Assembly (NCBI RefSeq): GCF_019492185.1
Contig: NZ_JAICCF010000004.1
Coordinates: forward strand, 682,001 to 746,000
Source: Chitinophaga rhizophila
GTDB lineage: Bacteria; Bacteroidota; Bacteroidia; Chitinophagales; Chitinophagaceae
Direction of reading: 5' to 3'
DNA length: 64,000 nt
Positions within the stretch are counted from its first letter, which is position 1. Every line of letters starts with the position of its first letter. Positions 29,701 to 38,900 of this stretch are shown in pieces. The notes under the pieces are model-generated. The model was not told where the DNA came from. It worked only from the letters and a program-made list of their open reading frames with translations, and ran no database searches. The translations under genes and the position numbers were made by a program.

Positions 29701-31623
29701 TGCCTGTGCGAAGCCTTCCATAAATGCACTGTCAATAACACATTTACACCCAGCATTTTTCGCAATATAGGCCTTGCGCTCCTCCGGATTTTCAGGGTCT
29801 ATCGGTACATAGGCTGCACCTGCCTTTAATACGCCATAGATTGCGGTTAACAAACGTTCTTCTCTTGGCAACTGTATGCCTACGAGGTCATCAGCGCCTA
29901 CATTAAACTGATTTCTCAGATAATGCCCCATCCGATTGGCGGCGATATTCAATTCGTTATACGTCAGACTACCTCCAGCACTGGTAACTGCTATGTCGTC
30001 CGGATGTAATGCTACCTGCTGCTCAAATAGTTCCGTAATCGTACGATCTTCGCCCCACTCTTCCTTTGTATCATTGAACGCATATAGTAACTTGTTCTTT
30101 TCCGACTCGGACAGGAAGTCATAGTCCGCAATGCTCTTCTCCGGATCTGCTGTTACTGCTACGCATAATGCCTGAAAATGCATCAGCAGATTCGTCACTA
30201 TATCCTGTGTATAAATATCTGTATTATAGTTCGCCGTCAGTTGAAGCTGCTGCCCCACCACTACTACGTTAATTTCTATGTCAAATTTGGCATTCCGTCT
30301 GCCCTTGTAGCGTACATCTGTCTTAAAGGCCCCTGCCTGCGCAGGACTATTCCCATCCAATAATGTCAGCATCACATCAAATAACGGATTTCTGCTACTG
30401 TCCCTTGTTAGCTGTAATTCTTCTACTAACTGATCAAAAGGGAAGGTCTCATGGGAAAAAGCATCCAATGCATTTTCCCTGACCCGCTGGTAAAGACTAC
30501 TAAATGCTTCCTCTGCTGAGACCCTATTCCTTAATGCAAGCGTGTTGACATAAAATCCTATCTGGTCTTCCAAGTATGCATGGTTTCTACCAGCTACGGC
30601 AGTACCAATGATGATATCCTGCTGTTCGCTGTATCTGTAGAAAAGTGTATTCCAGATACTCAGAAGTGTAACAAACAAACTGCCTCCCTGCTGCTGAGTC
30701 AACGTCCTCAAGGCCGTTGTGGCTTCCTCCGATAAATATGTTTCCAGTATAGCGCCGTTGTTAGTCCTGACTTGCGGCCTTGTTCTGCCAGCACTGATAT
30801 CAAGCGCCGGGATATCGTCGGCAAACTGCTCTATCCAGTATGTGCGATCCGCACTGTCATTGCCCGTATTCACGTGTACAGACTGCCAGTTCGCATAATC
30901 CTTGTACTGAATCTTTAAAGGCTGTATTGTATGTGCCGTATTGTTCCTGTAAGCATTGTAGTATGACAGTACGTCATTAATCAACACTCCCAGCGACCAC
31001 CCATCGCTGATAATGTGATGCATAATATAATAAAACCTGTACCGGCTGCCAGGAAGACGGATCAATGCTGCTCTGAACAAAGGTCCATTCTCCAGATCAA
31101 AAGCTTTAAATCCGTCGGCCTCTATATATGCGGCTGCTGCTTCATCACCATCCGCATCTATTATTGCTATTTGAAAATGCAGGTCTTCCGGAGCCTGTAT
31201 CCACTGCCTTATCTCTCCCTGCTGATCTTCCCGGAAAACAGTTCGCAATATCTCATGGCGGGCAATTACGGCATCCACTGCCTTACTGAATAGGTGAAGG
31301 TCTGTATCTGCCGGCAGGTCAACCTGATTCGGCATGATATAAGCCATTGACATTTCGGGAAACTGGCTTAATATCCATAGTCTGCGTTGGGTGACAGAAA
31401 GCGGATAACTGTCCTGTACAGGTGCAGGCAGAATTTCCGTAAATTTCTCCTGACCGGCATACTTCTTCAAATATGCTACTAGCGCAGGCTTATTAATCTT
31501 TATCTGTTCAATCAGTACTTCAGGTATATCTTCTCCGTCAAAGTTCAGCAGCAGGTCGTTTCCCTCCAGTTCTACCGATATCTCATGACTTTGCAGCGCC
31601 AACAACAATTGGTTAACATTCAT
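20740..31623 (-). CDS. NRPS, C-A(Ser)-T-E-C-A(Ser)-T-C-A(Ser)-T
   Basis: 3627 aa. Order: TubC-type N-terminal docking domain (1-58); C1 (HHIISDG near 204); A1 (A3 near 667); T1 (GGDSI near 1056); E (HHLVIDAVSW near 1233, plus EGHGRE and a VLFNYLG segment); C2 (HHILMDGW near 1696, D-donor type); A2 (near 2138); T2 (GGDSI near 2514); C3 (HHAILDG near 2728, YPMSDIQKGM class); A3 (near 3177); T3 (GGDSI near 3553). A1 reads D-V-W-H-F-S-L-I-D-K; A2 and A3 read D-V-W-H-V-S-L-I-D-K. All three predict Ser. The first Ser should be epimerised and then accepted by the D-donor C2. The second is passed through the unusual C3 with no E domain before it. The upstream partner is the PKS at 31629-35894, 5 bp away; the downstream partner is 14430-20714. 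Confidence 0.97.
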   Translation of the reverse strand: MNVNQLLLALQSHEISVELEGNDLLLNFDGEDIPEVLIEQIKINKPALVAYLKKYAGQEKFTEILPAPVQDSYPLSVTQRRLWILSQFPEMSMAYIMPNQVDLPADTDLHLFSKAVDAVIARHEILRTVFREDQQGEIRQWIQAPEDLHFQIAIIDADGDEAAAAYIEADGFKAFDLENGPLFRAALIRLPGSRYRFYYIMHHIISDGWSLGVLINDVLSYYNAYRNNTAHTIQPLKIQYKDYANWQSVHVNTGNDSADRTYWIEQFADDIPALDISAGRTRPQVRTNNGAILETYLSEEATTALRTLTQQQGGSLFVTLLSIWNTLFYRYSEQQDIIIGTAVAGRNHAYLEDQIGFYVNTLALRNRVSAEEAFSSLYQRVRENALDAFSHETFPFDQLVEELQLTRDSSRNPLFDVMLTLLDGNSPAQAGAFKTDVRYKGRRNAKFDIEINVVVVGQQLQLTANYNTDIYTQDIVTNLLMHFQALCVAVTADPEKSIADYDFLSESEKNKLLYAFNDTKEEWGEDRTITELFEQQVALHPDDIAVTSAGGSLTYNELNIAANRMGHYLRNQFNVGADDLVGIQLPREERLLTAIYGVLKAGAAYVPIDPENPEERKAYIAKNAGCKCVIDSAFMEGFAQAANVLPVQNPEKINTPASLAYVIYTSGSTGNPKGVMIEHHSLVNRLVWMQQAYRLQASDVILQKTTYSFDVSVWELVWWSLYGASVHLLEPQGEKNPAAIVDAIDNGEVTVMHFVPSMLSTFLQYLKQFPEEKVKLHTLRQVFTSGEALSKNHRDLFVEGLPGVSLMNLYGPTEASIDVTWYDCTAERADNIIPIGKPISNIQMYVLDKQRRLVPIGVKGRLYIAGKGLARGYVNNPELTAERFIANPFNDGEKLYDTGDLAVWLPDGNIHFLGRVDDQVKVRGFRIELGEIEYHLRTKETIADAVVLAKEVTTGQHDLVAYIVAAEKQSVADLRDYLAGKLPYYMVPAHFIQIDTMPLNASGKADRKKLLAMKQGSLSDSVAYVAPSNEQEQVLADVCTAVLGKEKISMSESFYNLGGDSIKAIQIVSRLRQSGYSLRVEEVLKAPVLSSLAKLLVRQSTGADQSAIVGDVLLTPVQRYLFDNFPVPQHFNQSLVLKSERPIDMGLLDKCLATIVQHHDALRLVFQQQEGEWQASNNPSTVKSYTLTSYGAADMQEVGNVLQASFDLTNGPLLKVAHFTRADGDRLLIIAHHLVIDAVSWRIFIEDLQLLYTQVNARLPEKTDSFRRWAQLQQEYANSGKLLAEAAYWQELVAQQVPRLKTDFPFNTPVFLQDQESFVLDQHITNLLQTRVHRVYNTEINDVLLTALGSAILEVFGQDKVIIKMEGHGREEIIRNVDISRTIGWFTTMYPFVLHIPNEDSLVAVKEDLRRIPGKGIGFGMLKYLREDYQALSYTPSVLFNYLGNFDNSFGADNKTGFSYAAEPAGNNIAEENAENVVLNISGSIVAEQLFLSINYSSQLYTQATIQRLSAAYKLALIRLIENVASEYNTFKTPSDLSYKGLSIAEVNTINADRRVEDIYELSPLQQGIYYHWLTETSSAQYFEQISYRINTDIMQPEAIRDAFQQLIDRYGVLRTSFVNSLSDVPLQIVRKDVTAAFYHAQLPASLPEEDIDAYVEQFKRQDREQGFDLTADSLMRLKLLDLGNNRYEFVWSHHHILMDGWCMNILIQDFNNLLAEKTLPAIKPYADYIHWLKERDNNTSYDYWKHYLADFDTVSTVPFTKNTIEDGYEDEVMSVTIDGALFERVRQLCNELSITQSTFLQTVWGVLLSRYNNTKDVVFGAVVSGRPADMQDIERMVGLFINTIPVRIRYNGSETISELLVAVQQQGIDSTAHHYLNLATIKAQELVNHIMVFENFPVKEAVKGNVAESDQKLSVEAVNVFEQTNYDFNILVLPGENALQVDFRFNANKYDIAAIDRLTGHFHTLLQQFVTRDIQLNQLSLAADVEIAGFNATDTIYADKVVLDLFEEQVATAQERIAVSDLGTQLSYGMLNEMTGQLADYLHHQYTIGAEELVGIRLDRSTDMLVAILGILKAGAAYVPVDMHYPEERISYIQADSRYKVCIDAAFMERFVQVRANYDSQYRIDGTYAYAIYTSGSTGEPKGVLNSHAGLYNRLLWMRDELGITADDIILQKTPYTFDVSVWELLLPGITGSELVFAKPEGHKDPAYLQELIYNKQITVLHFVPSMLGIFLEQLEPGKCDSLQHVVCSGEALPASMVADFKRLLPGVRLYNLYGPTEAAIDVTFVELTNAATVTIGKPVANTRIYIVDEQMQQQPIGVPGELLIEGVQVAAGYLNKPALSAERFIPSPFRAGERIYRTGDLAKWLPDGQIAYLGRIDHQVKIRGNRIELGEIETKLEESPYVEQGVVVVKGEGAHRYLAAYVIPAEGYDQDELYAYLSARLPEYMVPGVITTMESFPLTVSGKLNRKALPEPVLNSSDSYVAPRTDSEQRLAEIWMKVLGITQVGIHDNFFRIGGDSILSIRLISRVNKVFNATLTIGQLYEAGTIAQLSVLLEDQLLAHASRSRIKEEITARVDSLRERILPQIPGAADVYPMSDIQKGMVILSTLNPQAGVYHDQFVFHMPASDPVLFREAFLRLVSRHATLRTHFDLTTYGEEVQIVDESISFDIEYHDLRNQESSAQEQHIREFMVSERGRPFSPDTFMWRADVFRVTPTTDLFLFQFHHAILDGWSIASLNTELFSIYNDPSAQLHPLKATLKDAVIEELCEKHNQATIAFWQEELADYNRLGIFESGFCNHNLVKAYDFSFKYELEKRCRKDGITVKTLLYGAFVYVLHMLGREQDFVTGMVSNNRPVIEDGDNILGCFLNTIPVRNRMEGVASLSWKQYFLQLEKQLIQLKQQERLTLYEISRITNEKASAGSPFFDVLFNYVDFYIYDELNAVNEIRDSQQLLNVNSYETTNTAFDFNVNLSGKELVVEYKLRRELLSGVSLDQLHAYFNKVLTIYLTSPDLTISKTSFLSDDDRAQLARFNATDIGYADKAILDLFKEKVATAPERIAVSDLGTQLSYRVLNEMTGQLADYLHQQYAIGAEELVGIRLDRSTDMLVAILGILKAGAAYVPVDMHYPEERISYIQADSRYKVCIDAAFMERFAQVRTNYDSQYRIDGTYAYAIYTSGSTGEPKGVLNSHAGLYNRLLWMRDELGITADDIILQKTPYTFDVSVWELLLPVITGSELVFAKPEGHKDPAYLQELIYNKQITVLHFVPSMLDIFLEQLEPGKCDSLQHVVCSGEALPASMVADFKRLLPGVRLYNLYGPTEAAIDVTFVELTNAATVTIGKPVANTRIYIVDEQLQQQPIGVPGELLIEGVQVAAGYLNKPALSAERFIPSPFRVGDRIYRTGDLAKWLPDGEIAYLGRIDHQVKIRGNRIELGEIETKLEESPYVEQGVAVVKGEGAHRYLAAYVIPAEGYDQDELYAYLSARLPDYMVPGVITTMESFPLTVSGKLNRKALPEPAIIKSDSYVAPRTATEISVAEIWSEVLNLEQVGVHDNFFRIGGDSIMSIRLISRINKAFNVVLTIAQLYESPTIAGLCEQLETNAASAEESQKVRDDIRMSLDSLRAEIMNDF
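21083..22460 (-). repeat. 1.4-kb A(Ser)-domain repeat, third copy
   Basis: Nearly identical to 24203-25580 (offset 3120 bp, no indel seen) and to the A domain of 17223-19347. Similarity stops at the end of the A domain: the T domain that follows is clearly different (VAEIWSEVLNLEQ against LAEIWMKVLGITQ). This copy therefore covers A only. Confidence 0.88.
23539..25654 (-). repeat. 2.1-kb NRPS repeat, copy in module 2-3 of the 20740-31623 gene
   Basis: Partner of 17223-19347. Protein identity between the two copies runs from the C-A linker through A, T and the C-domain N-terminus up to SER.RPF and then breaks off sharply. Its A-domain part is also shared with 21083-22460. Confidence 0.9.
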
Positions 31624-31628
31624 ATCTG

Positions 31629-34600
31629 CTAGATTTTTATGATCCTACTTTCTTTTTTACTCTTTTGTACTCTGATCAGGGCAGCGATGTCAATCTCTTC
31701 TGCCATCAGTTTCACTGTGGGTTTCGCGTAAAAGTCTTTCAGGGTTAGCTGCACATCGTATTGCTGCTGGATTCTTTTAAGTATAGTCATTGCTTTAAGT
31801 GAATTGCCGCCCATCTCAAAAAAGCCATCTTCTACTCCGGCTTTATCTCTACCAAGGAAAGATTGCCAGAGTTCACACAGGAAGATCTCTGTGCTTGTCT
31901 GCGGAGCAACATAACCGGCAGTAACAATATCATGTCCGGCAACTGCCTGCGCACTTTGCGCGGCCGGCTTTTTCTTTTTGGGGTCCATACCTTCATAGGC
32001 TACAGTCAGTTGCTTCCAGCTGCCACCGGCAGACAGCTCAAAAACACCGGCCACTTCTTTCTCAAATGATCCGGCATTATGCAAGTCGTCCACGTTGACT
32101 ACCGTCCAGCGGGGTAATTCTTTGGTATGCTGCTCTATTAACAGACGGGCATACGTATCGGCAAAAATATTTTCATTGATAAACGCTAATTCGGATGACA
32201 AACGGCCTGCTATCCATACAAAGTCCAATGCGGTGTCCTTGAAAAGTGTATATAGATTGTCGATTGCCCGCAGCTTATCTGCCTGTGCAGCCATCAATTT
32301 ATCCAGATCTGACACATCGGCTATTGCCTGCTCTGTGGCAGTATAGATCATACCTGCAATTTCACCGTGCACACTCCTGATCTGCTGCAACACGTCGTCA
32401 AAGGCGCTGACATCCGAGACGTCCACGGGATAATAAGATATTCCTCCAACAGTTGCCGGCGGTGCCATTCCTGCTATAATCAGATTAACATCATATTGGG
32501 ACTGTAAGTAAGCTGTTATTGCATGTCCGGTAGCGCCAGCTCCGTTTATAATGAGATAGTTGGCATTGGGCTTTACCACGTCGTTACTGAAAGACGGCTC
32601 TATACGTACCTGTTCATGGAAGCCCGTCCAACGGTTACCATACCTGTAAGCTACTCGTTTATCAGCCAGGTCACCTGTCAATTCTAGTTGTAAAGACCCT
32701 ACATCCATTGATTCACTGCCAGTATCCAAATAATGGTATACAGCGGTTGAATTATTGACAATAATCATTTCAGCTGTCTTTCCTGCCAGCTGCTGTGGTA
32801 TGTTGATTGTCTCATTGCCGACTACCTTATACCCGAAGTCTGCCAGGAAAGTAAGTTTTCTCAGGTTCTGTGCCTGGTTAACAATCAATTGCTGACAAAG
32901 CAATATCAGCGGTAGTGAAGGTCGTAATACGTCGTTATCTGCCGGGATCTGCCAGTTATAAACTACCTGCTCGATCTGCACCCCTTGCTGCTCCAGACTT
33001 CGGAAAAGGCTTTCATAGTCTGCTTGCTCAAAAGGATTAATCACATACCCTTTTGCATTTTGTGCATATGTAGCTCCACGGGTTATAAGAATGTCCTTGT
33101 CAGACAAACGCCATCCCTCTTCTGCAAAAACGAGGCAAGTACCAGCAAATACGGTAGAATTAGCATTCACCAGTAAAGATTGTTTCCAGTTGGCATTGTA
33201 CAGCGAATCATGCAGGCCGCTCTTACCAGGTAGTAAATTCCCCCCTGCCACCATTTGCCTGAAAGGATCTACTCTTACCTTCAATGCTGTCTTGTCAAAA
33301 ACATATCCTGGTGCCGGAATCTTACGGAATTGTTGTCCATTATGAAACGCTGCCCAGTCAATGGCGACATTGCGTTGCCATAAGCGGCCTATGACTTTCA
33401 GATAGTATACATAATCGTCTACCTCTTCCTTAGGGTGCCGCAGGATGTTAATTGCCAGACTATCCTGGCTGAATAAAGTATGTTGTTTCAGGAAAGAAGT
33501 TAATATACCGCCGGAGCCTATTTCGATGTAATTAGAGATGCCTTTCTCTAGCAGGCAACCTATACCGCTGACAAAATTGACTGTCTGCCGCAGATGCCTC
33601 ACCCAATATGCGGGAGAAGTGGCTTCCTCCGCCGTTATCTCCTGACCGGTAAGGTTGGATATAAAAGGGATCTGCGGTGCAGCAAGCTGCACTCCATCGA
33701 ATACCTGCAGGAAGTCATCAAGGATGGCGTCGAACATAGACGAATGCGCCGCAATAGATATCTTCAGTTCAGTAAAGCTAATGCCTGCTGCTGTCAGCGC
33801 TGCTGTGAATGGCCGAAGCGCTTCCTTCGGACCTGCAATCACACAAGACTCCGGAGCATTAATAGCCGCTACAGACAGTGCCGCTGTGAGATAAGGCCGA
33901 ATCTGGACGGCAGACGCTTCCACACCTATCATTCCTCCTTCAGGCACACGTGTCGTTAGTTCGGCACGCTTTACTATAATATCCAACCCGTCTTCAAATG
34001 AAAACACGCCGCTGATACATGCTGCTACATATTCTCCAAGACTATGACCTATCATGTAATCCGGCTTTACGCCGTTCTTTATGAGCAGTTGGGCTACCGC
34101 ATATTCTACGAGGAATAATACCGGTAGCATATAGCGGATATCATTGATCCTGGTGTTATCGCCACCTGCGGTATAACCGGTGATCAGGCGATAGTCCACC
34201 CCAGTTTTTCGCTCCAGCACTGCAAACCCTTTATCCATCCAATCCCGGAAATAAGGTTCCTGCACATATAGCTGTTCCGCCATCTTATAATACTGGCTGC
34301 CGCCGCCGGAAAACATAAATGCGGTACGCTGTCCTTGCTGTGCTGAAATACTTAAACCGGTATCGCTGGTCGGGGCATCGCCCTCGTATACAAGGAAGTC
34401 CCTGTATTTGAAATGTTTTCTACCTGTCTGCAAGGTATAAGACAGCTGCACCGGATCTACGGTTGTATGGTCCTGTAAGAAGCTGACCAGCGACTCGCGG
34501 TAATTACTCAGTGCCGCAGGAGTCTTGGCAGAGAACACCAGTAATGCTGGCTGCTTGCTGCCTTTACCCGATTCCATCTCCGGTGCTTCCTCCATGACCG

Positions 34601-35894
34601 CATGCGCATTCGTGCCACCAATGCCAAAGCTGCTGACGCCCGCCCGTAATGGCTGCCCATTAACAGCCAACCAGGGCTGTAACCTGTTGTTGACATAAAA
34701 CGGCCCGGCGCTAAAGTTAATTTCTGGATTAGGCGCTGTATAGTTGATAGATGGAGGTAGTTGCCTGTACTTTAAGGATAGTGCTGTCTTGATAACTCCC
34801 ACTACCCCTGAAACGGCATCCAGATGCCCCAAATTTGACTTCACGGAGCCTATGGCACACTTATGTGCTTTATTATATTGAAATGCCTTATTTAAAGCTT
34901 CTATTTCGATAGGATCACCTAATGTGGTACCGGTACCATGCGCTTCGATGTAACTGACGGTATCCGGTGCTATACCGGCTACCTTGTGTGCCAGTGAGAT
35001 ACATTCTGCCTGTCCGGAGACGCTCGGTGCCGTATACCCCACCTTCCGCCGTCCATCGTTATTTACTGCTGTAGCTCTGATCACTGCATAAACATGGTCG
35101 CCGTCATTCACTGCATCTTCAAATCTCTTTAGTACAACCACTGCTACGCCTTCCCCGAAAAAGGTGCCGCTGGCATCTTTATCGAACGCCCTGCAATGAC
35201 CGTCTTTGGAAAACACCATACCGTCTTCATACCAGTACCCCTTATCTTCCGTTGTGATGATGCTGGAGGCGCCAGCCAGGGCAACACTGCATTCTTTCAT
35301 CAACAGGCTGCGGCAGGCAAAGTGGATGGCTGTCAGCGAACTGGAACAGGCGGTATCTGTATAGTAGCTCGGTCCTTTCAGATCCAGGTTGTAAGACACA
35401 ATCGTGCTGATAAATGATTTGTCTGCCAACCGCGTTGCCATAAAGGAACTGATCTGGTCATCGGGATTCAGTATAGTATGCGCCCGCCAGTTCAGGTTGT
35501 CAGATGCCGACAGGTATAACCCTATCTTCCCTTTATATTCATCCGGATTACAACCGGCATCTTCCAGCGCCAGCCATGCCTGTTCATGCATCAGCCTTGT
35601 CTGCGGATCCATAATTGCTGCTTCATTTCTGGTATAACCAAAAAACGCATAATCAAAGCTTTCAGGGTCATCCAGCAGTGAGCTGGCCCAGATATAATTG
35701 GGGTTGCCGATTAGTTTTTCATCAGCACCCATGGCGCGGAGCTCACGCTCTTCATATGTACGTACCAGCTCTTTGCCGGCAATGAGGTTATTCCAGAAGG
35801 CCTGGAGATTTTCAGACCGGGGAAATCTGCCGGACATACCAATGATGGCAATGTCCTTTTTTCTTTCGGGTTTCAATAAGTCGGTATGCTTCAT
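31629..35894 (-). CDS. Type I PKS module: KS-AT-(degenerate KR)-ACP
   Basis: About 1421 aa from the ATG at 35894; an in-frame TTG precedes it at 35897 but ATG is preferred. KS has DTACSSS near 182, EAHGTGT and KSNLGH. AT has GHSLGEY near 618, and the specificity loop reads IAAH rather than HAFH or YASH, so malonyl-CoA is likely but not certain. About residues 1110-1260 have KR fold remnants. The NADPH loop is GAGATGHAI, and the catalytic stretch that should read SS...GxxNYAAAN reads IAGRLSS...NIFADTY, with Tyr replaced by Phe. Ketoreduction is therefore unlikely. ACP has GGNSL near 1362. The C-terminal tail ends RIIKI, and the next protein begins with a TubC-type docking domain. It should add a C2 unit after the Ser of 35912-39235 and keep a beta-keto group. 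Confidence 0.95.
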   Translation of the reverse strand: MKHTDLLKPERKKDIAIIGMSGRFPRSENLQAFWNNLIAGKELVRTYEERELRAMGADEKLIGNPNYIWASSLLDDPESFDYAFFGYTRNEAAIMDPQTRLMHEQAWLALEDAGCNPDEYKGKIGLYLSASDNLNWRAHTILNPDDQISSFMATRLADKSFISTIVSYNLDLKGPSYYTDTACSSSLTAIHFACRSLLMKECSVALAGASSIITTEDKGYWYEDGMVFSKDGHCRAFDKDASGTFFGEGVAVVVLKRFEDAVNDGDHVYAVIRATAVNNDGRRKVGYTAPSVSGQAECISLAHKVAGIAPDTVSYIEAHGTGTTLGDPIEIEALNKAFQYNKAHKCAIGSVKSNLGHLDAVSGVVGVIKTALSLKYRQLPPSINYTAPNPEINFSAGPFYVNNRLQPWLAVNGQPLRAGVSSFGIGGTNAHAVMEEAPEMESGKGSKQPALLVFSAKTPAALSNYRESLVSFLQDHTTVDPVQLSYTLQTGRKHFKYRDFLVYEGDAPTSDTGLSISAQQGQRTAFMFSGGGSQYYKMAEQLYVQEPYFRDWMDKGFAVLERKTGVDYRLITGYTAGGDNTRINDIRYMLPVLFLVEYAVAQLLIKNGVKPDYMIGHSLGEYVAACISGVFSFEDGLDIIVKRAELTTRVPEGGMIGVEASAVQIRPYLTAALSVAAINAPESCVIAGPKEALRPFTAALTAAGISFTELKISIAAHSSMFDAILDDFLQVFDGVQLAAPQIPFISNLTGQEITAEEATSPAYWVRHLRQTVNFVSGIGCLLEKGISNYIEIGSGGILTSFLKQHTLFSQDSLAINILRHPKEEVDDYVYYLKVIGRLWQRNVAIDWAAFHNGQQFRKIPAPGYVFDKTALKVRVDPFRQMVAGGNLLPGKSGLHDSLYNANWKQSLLVNANSTVFAGTCLVFAEEGWRLSDKDILITRGATYAQNAKGYVINPFEQADYESLFRSLEQQGVQIEQVVYNWQIPADNDVLRPSLPLILLCQQLIVNQAQNLRKLTFLADFGYKVVGNETINIPQQLAGKTAEMIIVNNSTAVYHYLDTGSESMDVGSLQLELTGDLADKRVAYRYGNRWTGFHEQVRIEPSFSNDVVKPNANYLIINGAGATGHAITAYLQSQYDVNLIIAGMAPPATVGGISYYPVDVSDVSAFDDVLQQIRSVHGEIAGMIYTATEQAIADVSDLDKLMAAQADKLRAIDNLYTLFKDTALDFVWIAGRLSSELAFINENIFADTYARLLIEQHTKELPRWTVVNVDDLHNAGSFEKEVAGVFELSAGGSWKQLTVAYEGMDPKKKKPAAQSAQAVAGHDIVTAGYVAPQTSTEIFLCELWQSFLGRDKAGVEDGFFEMGGNSLKAMTILKRIQQQYDVQLTLKDFYAKPTVKLMAEEIDIAALIRVQKSKKESRIIKI

Positions 35895-35911
35895 CAACGG
35901 GGCTTTTGAAT

Positions 35912-38900
35912 TTAGTCTTCCATGAGGTCTATAATACTGTCCATGTCTTCTGATATAGAAACGGCGGCTTCATCTTCCACCTCCGTCATTTGCTGAAAGA
36001 CATTACTAACGAGGTCACTGATAGTGGTATACTGAAACATATACAGGGGCCTGATCTCTATGCCAAACTCCTGCCTGATCTCATGTACAATCTTCAGCAG
36101 CTTGATAGAGTTAGCACCCAGGTCAAAGTAATTGTCATGAGTGCCGATCTGTGAGGGTTCACGACCCAGCTCCGCGGCAAAAATGTGGATCAGGCGCTCC
36201 TCTGTCGCTGTACGGGGGGCAACGTATACTGTGCTTCCTGACGGTGCCTTTGCTTCCGGATCTGGTAATGCTTTCTCATCCAGTTTGCCATTGGCGGTGA
36301 GTGGAAATGCCTCCAGTTGTACAAACGCGGCCGGCGTCATATAGTCAGGCACTTTAGTACGCAGGTAACTGCGTAGTGCTGCTGCGTCCTGGCCTGTATC
36401 TCCTATCAGATAGGCGACCAGGTCCTGGTTCCTGACACGTACTATCGCATCCTTTATCTCCGGATGCGATAACAGTGCTGCTGTCACTTCACCCAGCTCT
36501 ATCCGGTTGCCCCGGATCTTCACCTGCCCATCTCTGCGCCCAAAATAGGTGATACTTCCGTCAGTGTTCCAACTGGCGATGTCGCCGGTGCGGTATACCC
36601 GTCCATCTTCACGGAATGGATCGCTGATAAACTTCTCTGCTGTCAGCGTAGGTTTATTCAGATAACCTGCAGCTACCTGCACCCCTCCGATCAACAATTC
36701 ACCCGGTACACCTACTGGTTGTAGCTGCTGATGGTCATTGACAATATAAATATGGGTATTGGCAACCGGATATCCGATGTTGACCAATTCCCTATCTGTC
36801 AGATCGATCGCCGTTACGTCTATCGCTGCTTCTGTCGGGCCATACAAATTATGTATCCTGACGGGCAATTTTTCCTGGCAGGCATGTAGCGTTGCATCCG
36901 GAAGGGCTTCTCCACTGCATACGATATGTTGCAAGGCAGAAGGTGCAAATGTATCTGCACTACTCAGGTATATCTTCAGCATGGAGGGTACAAAATGTAC
37001 AATAGTTACCTGCTTATCCCGGATAGTCTGCTCCAGGTAATATGGGTCCTTGTGTCCTTCTGGTAATGCAAATACCAGTTTTGCGCCTGTTATAACCGGC
37101 AACAACAGTTCCCATACAGACACGTCAAAGGTATATGGGGTCTTCTGTAGAATCACAGAGCTGTTATCGATCTTCAGGTAATCGCGCATCCATAACAACC
37201 GGTTCAGCAGTCCGGCATGATAATTCAGTACGCCTTTTGGCTGCCCTGTAGAACCGGAGGTATAGATGGCATATGCATAGTCGCCAGGTATTACGGACAC
37301 TTTCTCATGTGCTGGTCCGGTAGCTCTGAACTGATCCAGCAACGCATCATCAATACAAACGCGGTAGCCACTGTCTGTGCTGATATATGCCAGTCTTTCT
37401 GCCGGATAATCAGGATCTGCGGGTACATATGCTGCGCCGGCCTTTAAGGTGGCCAGGATCGCAATGATCATCCATTCACTTCTGTACAGTTGTATACCTA
37501 CCAGATCTCCGGGCTTTACTGCATACCTGCTGACCAGGTAATATGCCAGCTGCTCCGAACGGTCATCCAGTTCCCGATAGGTCAGCCGCACATCTTCAAA
37601 CTCTACTGCTATACTTTGCGGTACGCGCCTCACTTGTTCCCTGAACAGATCTACCACCGTTCCTGGGGTGTTATAGCTGATGGCGGTCTGGTTAAAGCCA
37701 TGTAGGACCTGTTGCTTCTCAACATCACTGATAAAGCTAACCGCCCCAATCTGCAATGCTGGTTGCGCGATCAAGGCTGCGGCAAGCTGTTTATAATGCT
37801 GTACCAACCTCTTTATCAAAGCGGCAGGATAGATAGCGGTATTGTAGTTGATACTGAGCGATAGATAATCCCCTACTTCAGCAAAGGCCACCTCCAGGTC
37901 CATCTTGGACAATTGCAGACCTCTGTCATATATCGGTTCCGAATCTATCTGTACATCTGTTTCCAGTTTCTTACCAGTATTCTGCAATACCAGCATAATA
38001 TCAAAGATGGGATTCCTGTTCATTGAACGTCCCGGGTTCAGCTCATCTACCAGCCGGTCAAACGGATACTCCTGGTGCGCATATGCCTCCAATGCTGCAT
38101 CCTTTATACGGGCATACATAGCGGCAAATGACTCCCGGCCATCTACCTGGTGACGGAAGATTACAGTATTGACAAAACAACCGATCTGGTTTTCCAGGTC
38201 AGTATGTGTTCTTCCTGCTACTGGAGAACCAGTGATGATATCTGATTGTCCGGTATAACGATATACCAGCACTTCCCATATGGCCAGCAGCGTAATAAAC
38301 AAACTGCCTTCATTAGCTCTTGAGAAGGCCTTCAACTGACCTGTCAGTGCTGCCGAAAGATAACTTTCCATAGTACGTCCTTCCTGTATCCTGATAGACG
38401 GACGCGGATGCGTAGCGGGAAAGTCTGTCACTGGCAATTCCCCCGATAATAAGGACATCCAGTACTGTTTATGTGCGTTAGCTGCTGCGCCCTGCAACCT
38501 GGCCGTATGCCAGGCTGCATAATCCTTATACTGTATCTTCAATGGCTGTAAACGCGCTTTGCTATAGTAGGCCATCACATCATTGGCCAATACGCCCATA
38601 GACCATCCGTCTGCAATGATATGGTGCAGATTGTAGTGGAAAACATAATTATCCGGCCCTGTCTGCAATAATGCAGCCCGCAACAGCGGACCATGCTCCA
38701 GGTCAAAGGTTGCTACTGCGTCCTTCGTCAAGTAAGCCTGCAGTTCCTCATCGCTTTCCACCAGGATCGTGTCAATTGTGAAATCTAGTGCCTTCATATC
38801 CAGCACCCACTGCCTGATCTCTCCCGCACTATTCTTTCTGAATACTGTTCTTAGTATTTCATGCCTTGCTACCACGCTGTATACCGCTTCCCGGAACAAA